From NCBI RefSeq assembly GCF_000317225.1, contig NZ_AJLL01000081.1, positions 62,001-126,000 of the forward strand: 64,000 nt of DNA, written 5' to 3'. The translations under genes were made by a program, and so were the position numbers. This document shows positions 1 through 10,425 of the stretch, in pieces. How positions within the stretch are numbered: position 1 is the stretch's first letter; every line of letters starts with the position of its first letter. A model generated the notes under the pieces. That model searched no databases. It saw only the letters and a list, made by a program, of their open reading frames with translations, and was not told the origin of the DNA. Origin of the DNA: Fischerella thermalis PCC 7521 (GTDB lineage Bacteria > Cyanobacteriota > Cyanobacteriia > Cyanobacteriales > Nostocaceae).

Positions 1-121
1 CTCCCACACCCGTCACCAGAACAGTTGCTGACTTGAGACGCTTCTGCGCTACTTCGCCAAAATTTGGGAGCATCATTTGGCGACGGTAACGTTCTAACTC
101 GGTAGGCGTTAGGTCTATCAC
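1..121 (-). CDS. hesA: HesA (N-terminal part), ThiF/MoeB-like E1 protein
   Basis: Only the first 40 codons lie in the window; the gene runs off the left edge. The start is GTG, preceded by a strong AGGAGGT ribosome site 5-6 bases upstream, and the product begins MIDLTPTELERYRRQMMLP, ending at the window edge in VLVTGVG, the opening of the nucleotide-binding Rossmann loop. This is the usual N-terminus of ThiF/MoeB/HesA adenylyltransferases, and the position directly after nifW matches hesA in Anabaena-type nif clusters. HesA is thought to support metal or sulfur supply to nitrogenase; the exact reaction is not established. The gap to nifW is only 10 bases, so it is probably cotranscribed. hesB and fdxH would be expected beyond the edge. 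Confidence 0.85.
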   Translation of the reverse strand, partial: MIDLTPTELERYRRQMMLPNFGEVAQKRLKSATVLVTGVG

Positions 122-131
122 TTTTTACCTC

Positions 132-449
132 CTAATCAGAAGTGATTTCTGTCAGCGTGACTACATTTTTAGGCTTCTGTTTAAATACTTTGAACAGCTT
201 TTGTTCTTGAGGTGTGGATTCCAGAAAAACCTGATAAGCTTTTTGCAAAGCCTCACAATATTTATTTAATCTCTCTTCTACACTCAAGTCAGTATAATTC
301 TCATCAATTTCTTGAATAGATTGAGAGAATTTTTTCAAAATATGTAGGCGATTTACACTTACAACTTTTTGGTCATAAGGTAAACCAAAAAAATCAAAAT
401 ATTCCTCTGCTTGTGTGAGCTTTTGGAATTTACTCCAATCTTCGCTCAT
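132..449 (-). CDS. nifW: Nitrogenase-stabilizing protein NifW
   Basis: The product is 105 residues, the normal size for NifW, with the family's opening (short acidic N-terminus, then a LTQAEEYFDFFGLPYD segment) and a helical body. NifW associates with the MoFe protein and is described as protecting or helping mature it. Its ATG overlaps the stop codon of the preceding small gene in an ATGA arrangement, so translation is probably coupled. It sits between the NifX-associated genes and hesA, the standard cyanobacterial position. Confidence 0.93.
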   Translation of the reverse strand: MSEDWSKFQKLTQAEEYFDFFGLPYDQKVVSVNRLHILKKFSQSIQEIDENYTDLSVEERLNKYCEALQKAYQVFLESTPQEQKLFKVFKQKPKNVVTLTEITSD

Positions 450-646
450 TGCTTTTGCTCCATAATTTTTAGTTGTTGTTTTAGTTCATCCATCTGGCGA
501 TAAATTTCATAAGTTGCAGCAGCTACATCCATGATTTTTTGATAATCTGTTGGTAGTCCCTCTGCCAAATCATGCAGATCCATTTTCATTTGACCTGCTT
601 TACTGTTGAGGCGTTTGATTTGAGTTTTTAATTCTTCAATGTTCAT
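446..646 (-). CDS. Small NifX-region protein, CCE_0567/DUF683 family
   Basis: This is a 66-residue, mostly helical protein beginning MNIEELKTQIKRLNSKAGQM, followed by a second helix rich in Gln and Lys. Small two-helix proteins of this family (often annotated DUF683 or CCE_0567) lie between the NifX-associated gene and nifW in cyanobacterial nif clusters. Members are described as metal-binding helical hairpins, but no function is settled. The stop overlaps the nifW start (ATGA), indicating coupled translation. The 46-base gap to the upstream gene contains no obvious promoter. Confidence 0.82.
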   Translation of the reverse strand: MNIEELKTQIKRLNSKAGQMKMDLHDLAEGLPTDYQKIMDVAAATYEIYRQMDELKQQLKIMEQKQ

Positions 647-692
647 TTGTTGGTGGTTATTCTTGACAATAGACCATTGACTCTTGACAAAA

Positions 693-1169
693 TCACAACC
701 TTCCCACTTCAGGAAATCTTTGAGCTAATTCCACACCTTTTTGAACTAGTTTTTCTCCTTCTTCTGCTACTTTTTCCAGTGATTCAAAACCGAAACGATG
801 AGCATCTCTTAGGGTTTTAACTGCTAACAACAAACGACCAGAAAAAACTAGCGCCCAGCCAAAACCTTCATGACTTAAATCAACTACAACTTGAGATAAC
901 AAACCTGTTTCTTTTTCAATGCAGGCAGCGACAGCGCGATAAAATGCCATAATTCGCCCAATTGTTACTGGATCAACTTCACCCTCCACAGAAATTTCGC
1001 GTTTCTTTTGTTTGCTAACTATAAAGGGTTTAAGGATTAATTCATCCGACCAATTGCGATACACACCGTAACTATCTTGTCCACGAATTTGTTGGACGAT
1101 CGCTTGCAAAAAAGGCGAATTTATAACTTGATTTGGGGCGGTTCCGTTGACACTATTAGTTGTACTCAT
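693..1169 (-). CDS. NifX-associated nitrogen fixation protein (DUF269)
   Basis: The product is 158 residues and contains the DUF269 signatures: a central YGVYRNWSDELILKPFIV segment, VDPVTIGRIMAFYRAVAACIE, and a C-terminal helical stretch. The family occurs only with nif genes, normally immediately after nifX as here (8-base gap). Its biochemical role is unknown; cofactor assembly is suggested by neighbourhood alone. The ATG start is chosen because it fits the spacing and gives the usual length. Confidence 0.9.
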   Translation of the reverse strand: MSTTNSVNGTAPNQVINSPFLQAIVQQIRGQDSYGVYRNWSDELILKPFIVSKQKKREISVEGEVDPVTIGRIMAFYRAVAACIEKETGLLSQVVVDLSHEGFGWALVFSGRLLLAVKTLRDAHRFGFESLEKVAEEGEKLVQKGVELAQRFPEVGRL

Positions 1170-1177
1170 ACAGTTGT

Positions 1178-1582
1178 TTATTCTTCCAGTTCCAATTCAT
1201 CAAAATTCAGATTTTTTTGCTGCAAAGCTTTGCGTAACCAAGGTGGTGGACTACCTTTAAGAGTTTCAACTAATTTGTTGAGCGTATCAGCAATTTCATC
1301 TTGCTCTGAGCGTGCTTTAATTGGAGTGACACCTGTTTTCAGTAATTTGGCAGCAGCACTACTACCAATTGCTGCAACATACACAATTGTGCATTCTTTT
1401 AATGCATTGAGTTTAGGAACAAGTTTATCCTCGTTACCATCTTCTTTGAGGTTTCCATTAAATTTGATAGTTTCTACAAATTGATAACCATCTTTGGAAA
1501 CTTCATAAACATCAATCATCTTTGCCCAACCAAAATGAGCATTGACATGAACTTGATCACTAGTTGTGAAGGCAATTTTCAT
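1178..1582 (-). CDS. nifX: FeMo-cofactor carrier protein NifX
   Basis: The 134-residue product opens MKIAFTTSDQVHVNAHFGWA, the dinitrogenase iron-molybdenum cofactor-binding fold shared by NifX, NafY and the C-terminal part of NifB. NifX binds NifB-co and the VK-cluster during transfer between NifB and NifEN. It lies downstream of nifN, separated by 78 bases of degenerate TTAGTTG-type repeats and C-rich sequence, and directly upstream of the DUF269 gene. No anomalies in length or motifs are visible. Confidence 0.93.
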   Translation of the reverse strand: MKIAFTTSDQVHVNAHFGWAKMIDVYEVSKDGYQFVETIKFNGNLKEDGNEDKLVPKLNALKECTIVYVAAIGSSAAAKLLKTGVTPIKARSEQDEIADTLNKLVETLKGSPPPWLRKALQQKNLNFDELELEE

Positions 1583-1660
1583 TTTTTGATTAGTAGTTAG
1601 TTGTTAGTTGTTAGTGGTTTACTCCCTACCTCCCCATCTCCTCACACTCCCCCTATTTCC

Positions 1661-2983
1661 CTAATCCCCCTGCACATCTCTATCTCTGACTTTCGTTTCC
1701 TCTGCGTGTAAAAAGAGGTTCCCAATATCAAATAAGAGTTCCATGGTTCCTCGGTAGCCGACTTTGGTAAATTGACCGTTACCTAAGCGATCAAAAATCG
1801 GAATACCCTGGCGATACAGAGGAATTCCTAAACGTTTAGCGATCGCCTGAGTATGGGAATTACCAATCAGCAAATCAGAACCAACTGCTAAGTTTTCAAA
1901 GTCTTCAAAATCGCCGATGGTGACGCTATCGATGGGCAGTTTTTCCAATAGTGGCGATCGCGTTGTGGTGACAGCAGCTTGAATTTCCGCACCCATTGAT
2001 TGCAGAAAATATACCGTTGACCAGAGTAAATCTGGTTCCAGCGCCAAGGACACCTTTTTCCTGCCAAAGTAAAAATGGGTGTCTAACATCGCATCTTGCA
2101 ATTGGCGACGTTGACGGCGATATTTCTCTGGAACTGCGGTTCCACTCAGATTTGCCAAAAACTGCATAAACTTATCTACCGCTTCTAATCCGGTCAGTTC
2201 GGTAAACACGTCGTAAGGTGTGCCAAACTTTTGTTCTAAAATTTTGGCTGCACCCCGCATACTTTCACCTAGCGCTAGGGTATACACAGAACTACCGACT
2301 TTATGCAGTTGTACTAAAGTTGTTCCACCCCCGGTAATCGGACTGTAGGAGTCATCCAAGTGACCATCCAAGGAAGCTGAAAGGTCAGGGACTACAATTG
2401 GTATTAACCCAAAAGTACTGACAATTTCCTTGATTTGTTGCACATCTCCTGGTGTGAAGGCGGAACTCATCAAAATTGTCACCTGCTGCGCCTTTGGTTC
2501 TCCCGGTTGGGGAACTTCTTTGACGATACTTTCTACTGCTGCTGCAAATCCATCTTGCAGTGCGCCTTTGAAATCCGGTGAGGAGACAAGTACAATTGGC
2601 AACTCATCCAATTCCGGATGACGTTTGCGGAAATCCTTAAGAATCCCGTCCATGTCATCCCCTCTGGTTTCCGTTAGTCCAGTTGTACACAAACCAATAA
2701 TTTCCGGCTGGGACTTCTGCACTAAAGTTAGAATTGCTTGTTCCACATTTTCCTCACCACCCAAGATTGTACTGACTTCTGTCATCGCTGTCGTGGAAAG
2801 GGGTATCGCTTCTCGGAAATGCCGCACCAGTATAACTTTGGCAAAGGCAGTACAACCTTGGGAACCGTGGAGTAAAGGCATCATCCCTTTCAAACCCAAA
2901 AAGGCTAGGGCTGCACCTAAAGTTTGGCTTTGCTTGAGGGGATTAACTATCACTGGCTTGTTAGGAGTGACAACTTTTGCCAT
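1661..2983 (-). CDS. nifN: FeMo-cofactor scaffold subunit NifN
   Basis: The product is 440 residues of the NifDKEN superfamily. It has the N-terminal HGSQGCTAF segment with a cluster-ligand cysteine, and a conserved GLCTTGLTETRGDD region equivalent to the NifK cysteine loop. With NifE it forms the heterotetramer on which NifB-co matures to FeMo-co. Its ATG overlaps the nifE stop by one base (TAATG), so the two subunits are translationally coupled. The last residues (RDRDVQGD) are encoded by sequence resembling the C-rich intergenic repeats and may be a late extension. Confidence 0.95.
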   Translation of the reverse strand: MAKVVTPNKPVIVNPLKQSQTLGAALAFLGLKGMMPLLHGSQGCTAFAKVILVRHFREAIPLSTTAMTEVSTILGGEENVEQAILTLVQKSQPEIIGLCTTGLTETRGDDMDGILKDFRKRHPELDELPIVLVSSPDFKGALQDGFAAAVESIVKEVPQPGEPKAQQVTILMSSAFTPGDVQQIKEIVSTFGLIPIVVPDLSASLDGHLDDSYSPITGGGTTLVQLHKVGSSVYTLALGESMRGAAKILEQKFGTPYDVFTELTGLEAVDKFMQFLANLSGTAVPEKYRRQRRQLQDAMLDTHFYFGRKKVSLALEPDLLWSTVYFLQSMGAEIQAAVTTTRSPLLEKLPIDSVTIGDFEDFENLAVGSDLLIGNSHTQAIAKRLGIPLYRQGIPIFDRLGNGQFTKVGYRGTMELLFDIGNLFLHAEETKVRDRDVQGD

Positions 2984-4443
2984 TAGTAGTCCTCCTCCTC
3001 AAAAGATACAGAGATGGGCAGGTGTGTTGAAGAGGAGAACTTTCCTGCATCTCCTTGTCCCCGTGTCTCCGAGTCGTCTTCCCAAGGTGCTGGTTTGCGG
3101 ACTTGTTCCCACACAGGGCTGTAGAGGGCTTCATCTAATTCCCTAGCCATTTCTACCATGCCGCTATAACCTGCGTAGGCGTGGTGGCGTTCTTGATTGA
3201 TGTCGAGAAAAGGAATCCGGGCTTTCAGGGCGGTGTATTGGTTACGACCGCCAGCAATCAGCATCTCTGCGTTAGTTTCGTTAATCACCCGTAGAATTTC
3301 TTGGGGATTACCTTTTTCTAGAGTAATGCCGTCTTTGCCGAGTAATTGCTTGATACGAGCTTTATCTTCCTCAGTACTTTTTTTGGTACTGGTAGCAACG
3401 ACTTCCATCCCTAAGTCTTTAGCGGCGGAGATAATAGACCAACTTTTCACTCCCCCGGTATAAAGGACAACACGCTTGCCCTTGAGGCGATCGCGATAGG
3501 GAGCAAGTTTAGCATCGAGGGCGGCTGTTTCTTCAGCAATCAGCTTTTCTGTTCTTGCTTGTAAATCAGCATCACCCAATTTTGCCGCAATATTCCGCAG
3601 ACAGCGATTCATGTCTTCTACGCCGTAGAAAGATTCTTCGATGTAGGGAATACCGTAACGTTCCTCCATTTTCCGCGCCATGTTGATTAAAGCTTTAGAG
3701 CAAATCATCACGTTAAGCTTGGCACGATGGGCGCAACATACTTCTTTGTAGCGAGCATCACCTGTAATTTTAGCTAAAACACGAATACCTAATTTTTTAA
3801 ATAACGGTAATACATTCCACATTTCACCAGCGATGTTATATTCACCGATGAGGTTGATGTCGTAGGGTGTGGTGTATTCTGGTTCTTCAGTACCAACTAC
3901 GTATTCTAGTAAAGCTTCTCCACCTATGCGGTTGCCAAGATTTTTGCTACCTACGAACCCTGGTGAATTGACAGGGATAACAGGAATGCCGATTTTATTG
4001 CTAGCAGCTTTGCAGACTGCATCCATGTCTTCGCCGATCAGAGCAGTAACACAAGTGGAGTACACAAAAACTGCTTGGGGACTATAGCGTTTGTGAATGT
4101 CGAGGATGGCTTTATAAAGCTTTTTTTCACCACCGAAGATGACATCATTCTCACTCAAATCGGTGGTGAAGCCAAATTTGTAAAGTTGAGGGCCAGAAGA
4201 GAGACTACCACGACTACCCCAGGAATTACCAGCGCAGGCGATCGGCCCGTGAACTAAATGAGCAGCATCAGTGATGGGTACTAGGGCAATCATTGCACCA
4301 TCAAAGGCACAACCCCCTTGAGCGGCTCCAGGTTGAGCTTGTTGCGTGCAAGACTTGTTTTTCTTTTCCCCGTTTTTGTGATGATTATGTTCGCATCCTG
4401 GCTCAGAGAGCAGCTCGTTGATTTTGCCTTGGGTGATTATCAT
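2983..4443 (-). CDS. nifE: FeMo-cofactor scaffold subunit NifE
   Basis: The 486-residue product shows NifE landmarks: a Cys-rich N-terminus (SEPGCEHNH, then [29 protein letters not shown] split over about residues 43-72), the [15 protein letters not shown] loop, and the C-terminal [32 protein letters not shown] region. NifE pairs with NifN as scaffold for FeMo-co. The final about 30 residues after DDSETRG are low-complexity, and the underlying DNA resembles the dispersed GGAGACACGGGGAC-type repeats of this genome, suggesting a repeat-derived tail. It is separated from nifK by a Mo-nitro_C gene and a repeat-rich gap. Confidence 0.95.
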   Translation of the reverse strand: MIITQGKINELLSEPGCEHNHHKNGEKKNKSCTQQAQPGAAQGGCAFDGAMIALVPITDAAHLVHGPIACAGNSWGSRGSLSSGPQLYKFGFTTDLSENDVIFGGEKKLYKAILDIHKRYSPQAVFVYSTCVTALIGEDMDAVCKAASNKIGIPVIPVNSPGFVGSKNLGNRIGGEALLEYVVGTEEPEYTTPYDINLIGEYNIAGEMWNVLPLFKKLGIRVLAKITGDARYKEVCCAHRAKLNVMICSKALINMARKMEERYGIPYIEESFYGVEDMNRCLRNIAAKLGDADLQARTEKLIAEETAALDAKLAPYRDRLKGKRVVLYTGGVKSWSIISAAKDLGMEVVATSTKKSTEEDKARIKQLLGKDGITLEKGNPQEILRVINETNAEMLIAGGRNQYTALKARIPFLDINQERHHAYAGYSGMVEMARELDEALYSPVWEQVRKPAPWEDDSETRGQGDAGKFSSSTHLPISVSFEEEDY

Positions 4444-4594
4444 CTGTTTCCTCGCGCTGGATGAATTTTGTTAGTTATTGGTTGGTGGTTGTTGGTTGTT
4501 AGTTATTCCATACAACAAACAACTAACAACAATTAACAATCATTAACTAATTAGTAATGGATAATGAGTATTAATAATGAGTAAATTGTAACGA
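4444..4594. repeat. Strand-switching TTGTTGG/CCAACAA repeat between nif genes
   Basis: From about 4470 to 4506 the plus strand is built of degenerate TTGTTGGT/TTGTTAGT units. After a short AT-rich spacer (about 4507-4512) it switches to the complementary AACAACTA type up to about 4550. The two arms can fold into an imperfect hairpin between nifE and the Mo-nitro_C gene. No promoter-like element is evident, so on the transcript this would be a structured spacer. Confidence 0.7.
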
Positions 4595-4921
4595 CTAGCA
4601 AATATATTTCGTGACATCTTCTCCACATTCATCGCTGAGGTAAGATAATGCCCGAAAACGCAATCCGACAAAATTATCATATAAAGGATTGAGTTTACAG
4701 AGCGAAGGAATGTGAAAGATGCACCCAAACAAGTGAATATCTCGCTCAAAGGGGCAACAGCAAGGAATCATTTGGCAAATTAAATGAGCAAGATGATAAT
4801 TTTTGATTTGGATGCTATCGATTAATCGACGTAATGGATATAGAACATCAAAACCGCGAGATTTGTGAGGATTAGGCGGGTGGTAGTTAGGATGAACATG
4901 AGTGTGATTGATCGATTCCAT
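4595..4921 (-). CDS. Mo-dependent nitrogenase C-terminal domain protein (Mo-nitro_C)
   Basis: The 108-residue product matches the small cyanobacterial family annotated as Mo-dependent nitrogenase C-terminus. Its core runs from PLRRLIDSIQIKNYHLAHLI through CCCPFERDIHLFG to PPLC-like SLCKLNPLYD and ends FRALSYLSDECGED. The function is unknown; the name comes from association with nif genes rather than a shown role. It lies between nifK and nifE, where Anabaena-type clusters often carry another small gene or none. A His/Pro-rich leader (about residues 1-22) precedes the domain. ATG start; no clear Shine-Dalgarno, with an A/T-rich AAAAAGTAAAAAG-type repeat upstream. Confidence 0.8.
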   Translation of the reverse strand: MESINHTHVHPNYHPPNPHKSRGFDVLYPLRRLIDSIQIKNYHLAHLICQMIPCCCPFERDIHLFGCIFHIPSLCKLNPLYDNFVGLRFRALSYLSDECGEDVTKYIC

Positions 4922-5036
4922 AATTCTATTTTGAGAAAAAAGTAAAAAGGAAAAAGTAAAAAGCTAAAAGAATAATCTTTAGAGTTTTTACTTTTAACTT
5001 TTTACTTCATTGGCACGCCGCGAGTTGATGAGATTC

Positions 5037-6575
5037 TTAACGAATCAAGTCAAAGGAAATATCGGTTACACCGGTGATGTTGGTGTTGCGATCCATTTCA
5101 TCGAGAATGGTATTGACAACCCAGTTAAGGAGGTTGATACCGCCTTGATAACCGATGGTTGAATAGCGGTGTAAGTGGTGGCGATCGAAGATAGGATAAC
5201 CAATCCGTACCATTGGAATCTTGGTATCACGCCACAGGTACTTACCGTAGGAATTACCAACAAAGAAGTCTACAGGCTCGGTGAACAGCAAGCTACGGAA
5301 GTGCCACAAATCTTTTCCGAGCCAAATAGTTGCTTGCTTACCGAAGGGACTCTCGTCAAGAATAGCTTGCAATTCTTTCTTGAACTCTTCGTCACCGTTG
5401 TGGCAGAGAATATGTACTGGTTCAGCACCCAATTCCAACAAGAAACTAACAATACTGATAATCAAGTCTGGTTCGCCATAGATTGCAAACTTCTTGCCAT
5501 GAATCCAAGCGTAGGAATCGGTCATCGCATCAACTAAGCGACCACGTTCGATTTCTAATTCTTGGGGAATGGGCTTACCAGTCATTTCTGACAGTGTCAT
5601 CAAAAATTCATCTGTACCCTTGACACCGAAGGGACGTAAGACCTTAGTTTTTTGATTCCACTTGGTTTCAATGTATTCACGGGTCTTGGGAGTGGTGTAA
5701 GCTTGCAGAGCAACAGTAGCCTCAGCGTTGCAAGCTTCAGCAGCATCTTCTAACTTAGTACCACCTGGATACATTTGATATTCACCATTATTAGGTGAAT
5801 CAAAGTAATCGCTGCTATCAGAGAGAATAGTGTAATCTACTCCCATCAAACCAAGCATCCGCTTGAGTTCCCGGTTATTGCCTACGTAGGTGTCAAAACC
5901 AGGGATGAAATTGATTTTGCCGTTAGTTTGCTCTTTCTTCTTACCTTCACTTAGGTAAGATAGAATTCCCTTCATCATATTGTCGTAACCAGTGATGTGG
6001 GAACCAACAAAACTGGGGGTGTGAGCAAAGGGTACAGGGAAGTCCTTAGGAATAGAACCAGCGTTCTTAGCGTTGGTAATAAATGCACCCAAGTCATCAC
6101 CGATAACCTCAGCCATACAGGTGGTGCAAACAGCAATCATCTTGGGCTTGTAGAGTGTATAAGCAACACTCAAACCTTCAATCATGTTATTCAAGCCACC
6201 AAACACGGCTGCGTCTTCTGTCATAGAAGAAGAAACAGCAGAGCAAGGTTCTTTGTAGTGACGGCTGAGATGAGTACGGAAGTATGCAACACAACCTTGA
6301 GAACCTTGGACAAAAGGAAGAGTTCCTTCAAAGCCAAGGGCTGCAAACATTGCACCTACTGGTTGGCAACCTTTGGCTGGGTTAACTGTTAGTGCTTCGC
6401 GAGCAAAGTTCTTTTCACGGTAGTCCCAGCTTTTTGTCCATTCGGAAACGCGTTCTACTTCTGCGTCAGAGTGTGCACCTTCAAATTGTTCGTGCTTCCT
6501 CTTGAAGAGTTCAGTGTACTCTGATTGTTTAAATAGGTCTACGTGGTCTACGATTTTGTCAGGATTCTGTGGCAT
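5037..6575 (-). CDS. nifK: Nitrogenase MoFe protein beta chain NifK
   Basis: The 512-residue product is full length for cyanobacterial NifK. P-cluster ligands are visible as Cys70 ([16 protein letters not shown]), Cys95 (GSQGCVAYF) and Cys153 ([14 protein letters not shown]). With NifD it forms the alpha2beta2 dinitrogenase that reduces N2 using electrons from NifH. Gene order nifH-nifD-nifK is intact. The 151-base gap to nifD contains CCCTAAT-like repeats and no visible promoter, consistent with cotranscription from upstream. Confidence 0.98.
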   Translation of the reverse strand: MPQNPDKIVDHVDLFKQSEYTELFKRKHEQFEGAHSDAEVERVSEWTKSWDYREKNFAREALTVNPAKGCQPVGAMFAALGFEGTLPFVQGSQGCVAYFRTHLSRHYKEPCSAVSSSMTEDAAVFGGLNNMIEGLSVAYTLYKPKMIAVCTTCMAEVIGDDLGAFITNAKNAGSIPKDFPVPFAHTPSFVGSHITGYDNMMKGILSYLSEGKKKEQTNGKINFIPGFDTYVGNNRELKRMLGLMGVDYTILSDSSDYFDSPNNGEYQMYPGGTKLEDAAEACNAEATVALQAYTTPKTREYIETKWNQKTKVLRPFGVKGTDEFLMTLSEMTGKPIPQELEIERGRLVDAMTDSYAWIHGKKFAIYGEPDLIISIVSFLLELGAEPVHILCHNGDEEFKKELQAILDESPFGKQATIWLGKDLWHFRSLLFTEPVDFFVGNSYGKYLWRDTKIPMVRIGYPIFDRHHLHRYSTIGYQGGINLLNWVVNTILDEMDRNTNITGVTDISFDLIR

Positions 6576-6726
6576 TTTTGTATCTCTTTTGCTTGTTGGG
6601 TGGGTAATGGTGTTTACAGATCGCAGACCAGGGATTAGTGATTGGGAATCGGGGAATGGGAATTGGGGAAGAATTCTAACCTAATTCCTAATCCCCACTC
6701 CCTAATCCCTAGTCCTTAGACTTTAT

Positions 6727-8217
6727 TTAGGCAACTTTGGCCTTAGCTTCTTTCTTGTTCCAAGGAGCATCAATTAATCCCCAAGTTGGGCTATTGAGTG
6801 CTATATCCATATCGCGAGCGAAGACAGCGAAGCCGTCATAACCGTGATAAGGACCGGAGTAATCCCAAGAGTGCATTTGGCGGAAAGGTAAGCCCATCTT
6901 CTGGAATACATACTTCTCTTTAATTCCAGAAGCAACAAGGCTAGGTTTCTTAGCTTTGACGAATTCCTCAAACTCGTAGGCGGTAACGTCGTCGTAAATA
7001 ATGGTGGCGTTGTCGATGTAGTGGGTGGTGCGCTTGTAGTCGTCGTTGTGAGCAAATTCGTAGCCAGTACCGATAACTTTGATACCCAGGTCTTCAAAAG
7101 CAGGTACAACGTGACGAGGACGCAGACCGCCAACGTATAACATAACGGTATGACCTTCGAGGCGGGGGCGGTACTTCTCGACTACCGCATTCATGATTGG
7201 GGTATACTTAGCTATAACCTTCTCTGCGTTTTCTTGGATTTTAGAGTCAAATTTAGCAGCAATTTCACGTAGAGAAGCAGCAATCTTGGTAGGACCAAAG
7301 AAGTTGAACTCCATCCAAGGCATACCGTAAGCTTCTTCCAAAGCCCGGCAGATGTAGTTCATGGAGCGGTAGCAGTGAATCAGAACTAATTTAGCTGCTA
7401 GACCGTTAACCAATTCGTTAACAGTACCGTCACCAGACCACTGAGCAACAACACGCAAGCCCATTTCTTCTAGTAACATGCGGCTTGCCCAAGCATCACC
7501 ACCGATGTTGTAGTCACCAATTAGGGCTACATCGTAGGGGCCAGGTTCAATAGTGAGTGTATTTTCCTTCTTCGCTTTGTTATAGCGAGGGAACATGTGG
7601 TCACGGATAGCATCGTTAGCGATGTGGTGTCCTAAGGACTGAGATACACCCCGGAAACCTTCACAACGTACAGGTATGACGGGCTTATTAATTTCTTTAG
7701 CAGCTTTCTTTGCTACAGCTTCGATGTCATCTCCAATCAGACCAATAGGACATTCAGACTGAACACTGATACCGCGGTTGAGAGGGAAGAGTTCTTCAAT
7801 TTCTTGAATAATTTTGGCCAGTTTCTTGTCACCACCGAAGACGATATCACGTTCTTGGAAGTCGGAGGTGAAGTGCATGGTGCCGAAGGAGTCAACACCT
7901 GTTTTACCAACATAGTAGTTACGACGACCAGACCAAGACCAGTAACCGCAACCAACAGGACCGTGGCTAATGTGAACCATGTCCTTAATTGGGCCCCAAA
8001 CCACACCTTTGGAACCTGCATAAGCACAACCACGAGCGGTCATCACACCAGGAACTGATTTGATGTTAGATTTAACGCCGCAGTCGGATTTACCTTCTTC
8101 GTGAACGTTGAGGTGTTTTTCGCGCTTTTTGCGAGATTTTTCAGGGTACGCTTGGAGAACGTCTTTAATTAGTTGTTTATTTTCTTCTATGAGGTTCTTG
8201 TTTTCTGGAGGTGTCAT
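6727..8217 (-). CDS. nifD: Nitrogenase MoFe protein alpha chain NifD
   Basis: The 496-residue product is complete and uninterrupted. P-cluster cysteines are Cys64 (ARGCAYAG), Cys90 (GPVGCGYW) and Cys156 ([11 protein letters not shown]). FeMo-co ligands are Cys282 ([11 protein letters not shown]) and His449 ([15 protein letters not shown]). In many heterocystous strains this gene is split by the nifD excision element; here the element is absent, although the 11-bp recombination sequence is present (see separate entry). The protein has a Lys/Ala-rich tail. It is expected in the cytoplasm of nitrogen-fixing cells only, since nitrogenase is oxygen labile. Confidence 0.98.
   Translation of the reverse strand: MTPPENKNLIEENKQLIKDVLQAYPEKSRKKREKHLNVHEEGKSDCGVKSNIKSVPGVMTARGCAYAGSKGVVWGPIKDMVHISHGPVGCGYWSWSGRRNYYVGKTGVDSFGTMHFTSDFQERDIVFGGDKKLAKIIQEIEELFPLNRGISVQSECPIGLIGDDIEAVAKKAAKEINKPVIPVRCEGFRGVSQSLGHHIANDAIRDHMFPRYNKAKKENTLTIEPGPYDVALIGDYNIGGDAWASRMLLEEMGLRVVAQWSGDGTVNELVNGLAAKLVLIHCYRSMNYICRALEEAYGMPWMEFNFFGPTKIAASLREIAAKFDSKIQENAEKVIAKYTPIMNAVVEKYRPRLEGHTVMLYVGGLRPRHVVPAFEDLGIKVIGTGYEFAHNDDYKRTTHYIDNATIIYDDVTAYEFEEFVKAKKPSLVASGIKEKYVFQKMGLPFRQMHSWDYSGPYHGYDGFAVFARDMDIALNSPTWGLIDAPWNKKEAKAKVA
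6855..6865 (-). other. Unoccupied nifD-element recombination sequence
   Basis: Read on the minus strand these bases are GGATTACTCCG, identical to the 11-bp direct repeat at which XisA excises the nifD element in Anabaena PCC 7120. Here it occurs once, in frame across codons Trp451 to Gly455 of nifD, with no element present. Because it encodes the conserved WDYSG stretch, sequence identity may also reflect protein conservation. Confidence 0.75.
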
Positions 8218-8363
8218 AGTCTGCCTCGGTTAGACTTATGGGTTAGGGTAATTGCAGGTATAGAAGGGAGGAATGGGGAGAAAGGGGAGATGGGGAGATG
8301 GGTAGATGGGGAGAAATACTCCATGTCTGTGCATCTCCGTGTCTCCTTTGACTACGGGATTAC

Positions 8364-9465
<1,102 letters not shown>

Positions 9466-10359
9466 CTAAACTGCTTCAACTACAATATCTTTGCTTACGC
9501 GATCGCGTAGTCTAGATTCAATTGCAATCTTTAATGTGGCTATGCTACTAGAACAGGAACCACAAGCACCTTGCAGGATCACTTTGACGTGATCGCCTTC
9601 GACATCGAATAGTTCTACGTCTCCCCCATCGGCGATCAAAATGGGTCTGACTTCTTCATCTAATACTCTTTGAATAAGTGCAATTTTTTGCACTGGCGTC
9701 AGTGTTTTTACGGCTGACTTTCCATTGGTCTGACTGAGGGAATTACTTACAGTAGTGACAGATGCTTTTTCTTTTTGCACAGATGCAATGATGTCATCAA
9801 TACTTGCTAAACAAGATCCGCATCCGCCACCAGCTTTGACGTAATTTGTCACTTCTTCGGCGGTGGTGAGGTTATTTTCAATAATCACCCGTTTGATTTT
9901 GGCATCACTAATGCCAAAGCAAGTACAAACTAAAGCTCCTTCGTCATCATCTTCATGAGTGTCTAGGGGTATCCCACGGTAATTATAAATAGCTGCTTCT
10001 AGCGCTTCTTGTCCCATTACCGAGCAGTGCATTTTTGCTTCCGGTAAACCACCCAGGTAATTAGCAATTTCTTTATTAGTAACCTTAAGGGCTTCATCCA
10101 AGGTTTTACCCTTGATTAGTTCTACCAGAGCTTCAGATGAAGCGATCGCACTGGTACAACCAAAAGTTTGAAAACGCGCCTCAAGGATTTTCTCTGTTTT
10201 TTCCTCAACTTTCAGATGCAGTCTCAGGGCGTCTCCGCAAGCAATGCTACCCACATCACCAACAGCAACTTTAATTCCTGGTTCACCTTTGTCTTCTATT
10301 ACTCCCTGATGTTGGGGATTGTAAAACAGTTCCAATACTTTATCTGTATAGTCCCACAT
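9466..10359 (-). CDS. nifU: Fe-S cluster scaffold NifU
   Basis: The 297-residue product has the full three-domain NifU layout. An N-terminal IscU-like domain has its FGCTSAIASSEALVE cysteine region; a central [2Fe-2S] BFD-like domain has CTCFG and GGGCGSC motifs (about residues 146-180); and a C-terminal Nfu domain carries the GACGSCSSS cluster motif. It assembles Fe-S clusters from sulfur delivered by NifS for NifH and NifB. It lies 66 bases downstream of nifS. Confidence 0.97.
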   Translation of the reverse strand: MWDYTDKVLELFYNPQHQGVIEDKGEPGIKVAVGDVGSIACGDALRLHLKVEEKTEKILEARFQTFGCTSAIASSEALVELIKGKTLDEALKVTNKEIANYLGGLPEAKMHCSVMGQEALEAAIYNYRGIPLDTHEDDDEGALVCTCFGISDAKIKRVIIENNLTTAEEVTNYVKAGGGCGSCLASIDDIIASVQKEKASVTTVSNSLSQTNGKSAVKTLTPVQKIALIQRVLDEEVRPILIADGGDVELFDVEGDHVKVILQGACGSCSSSIATLKIAIESRLRDRVSKDIVVEAV

Positions 10360-10425
10360 AGCTTATTTTTCAATTGGTAATTGGGGAAAAGGTAATTGGT
10401 GATGAGAAGTATTACCGATTACCTA

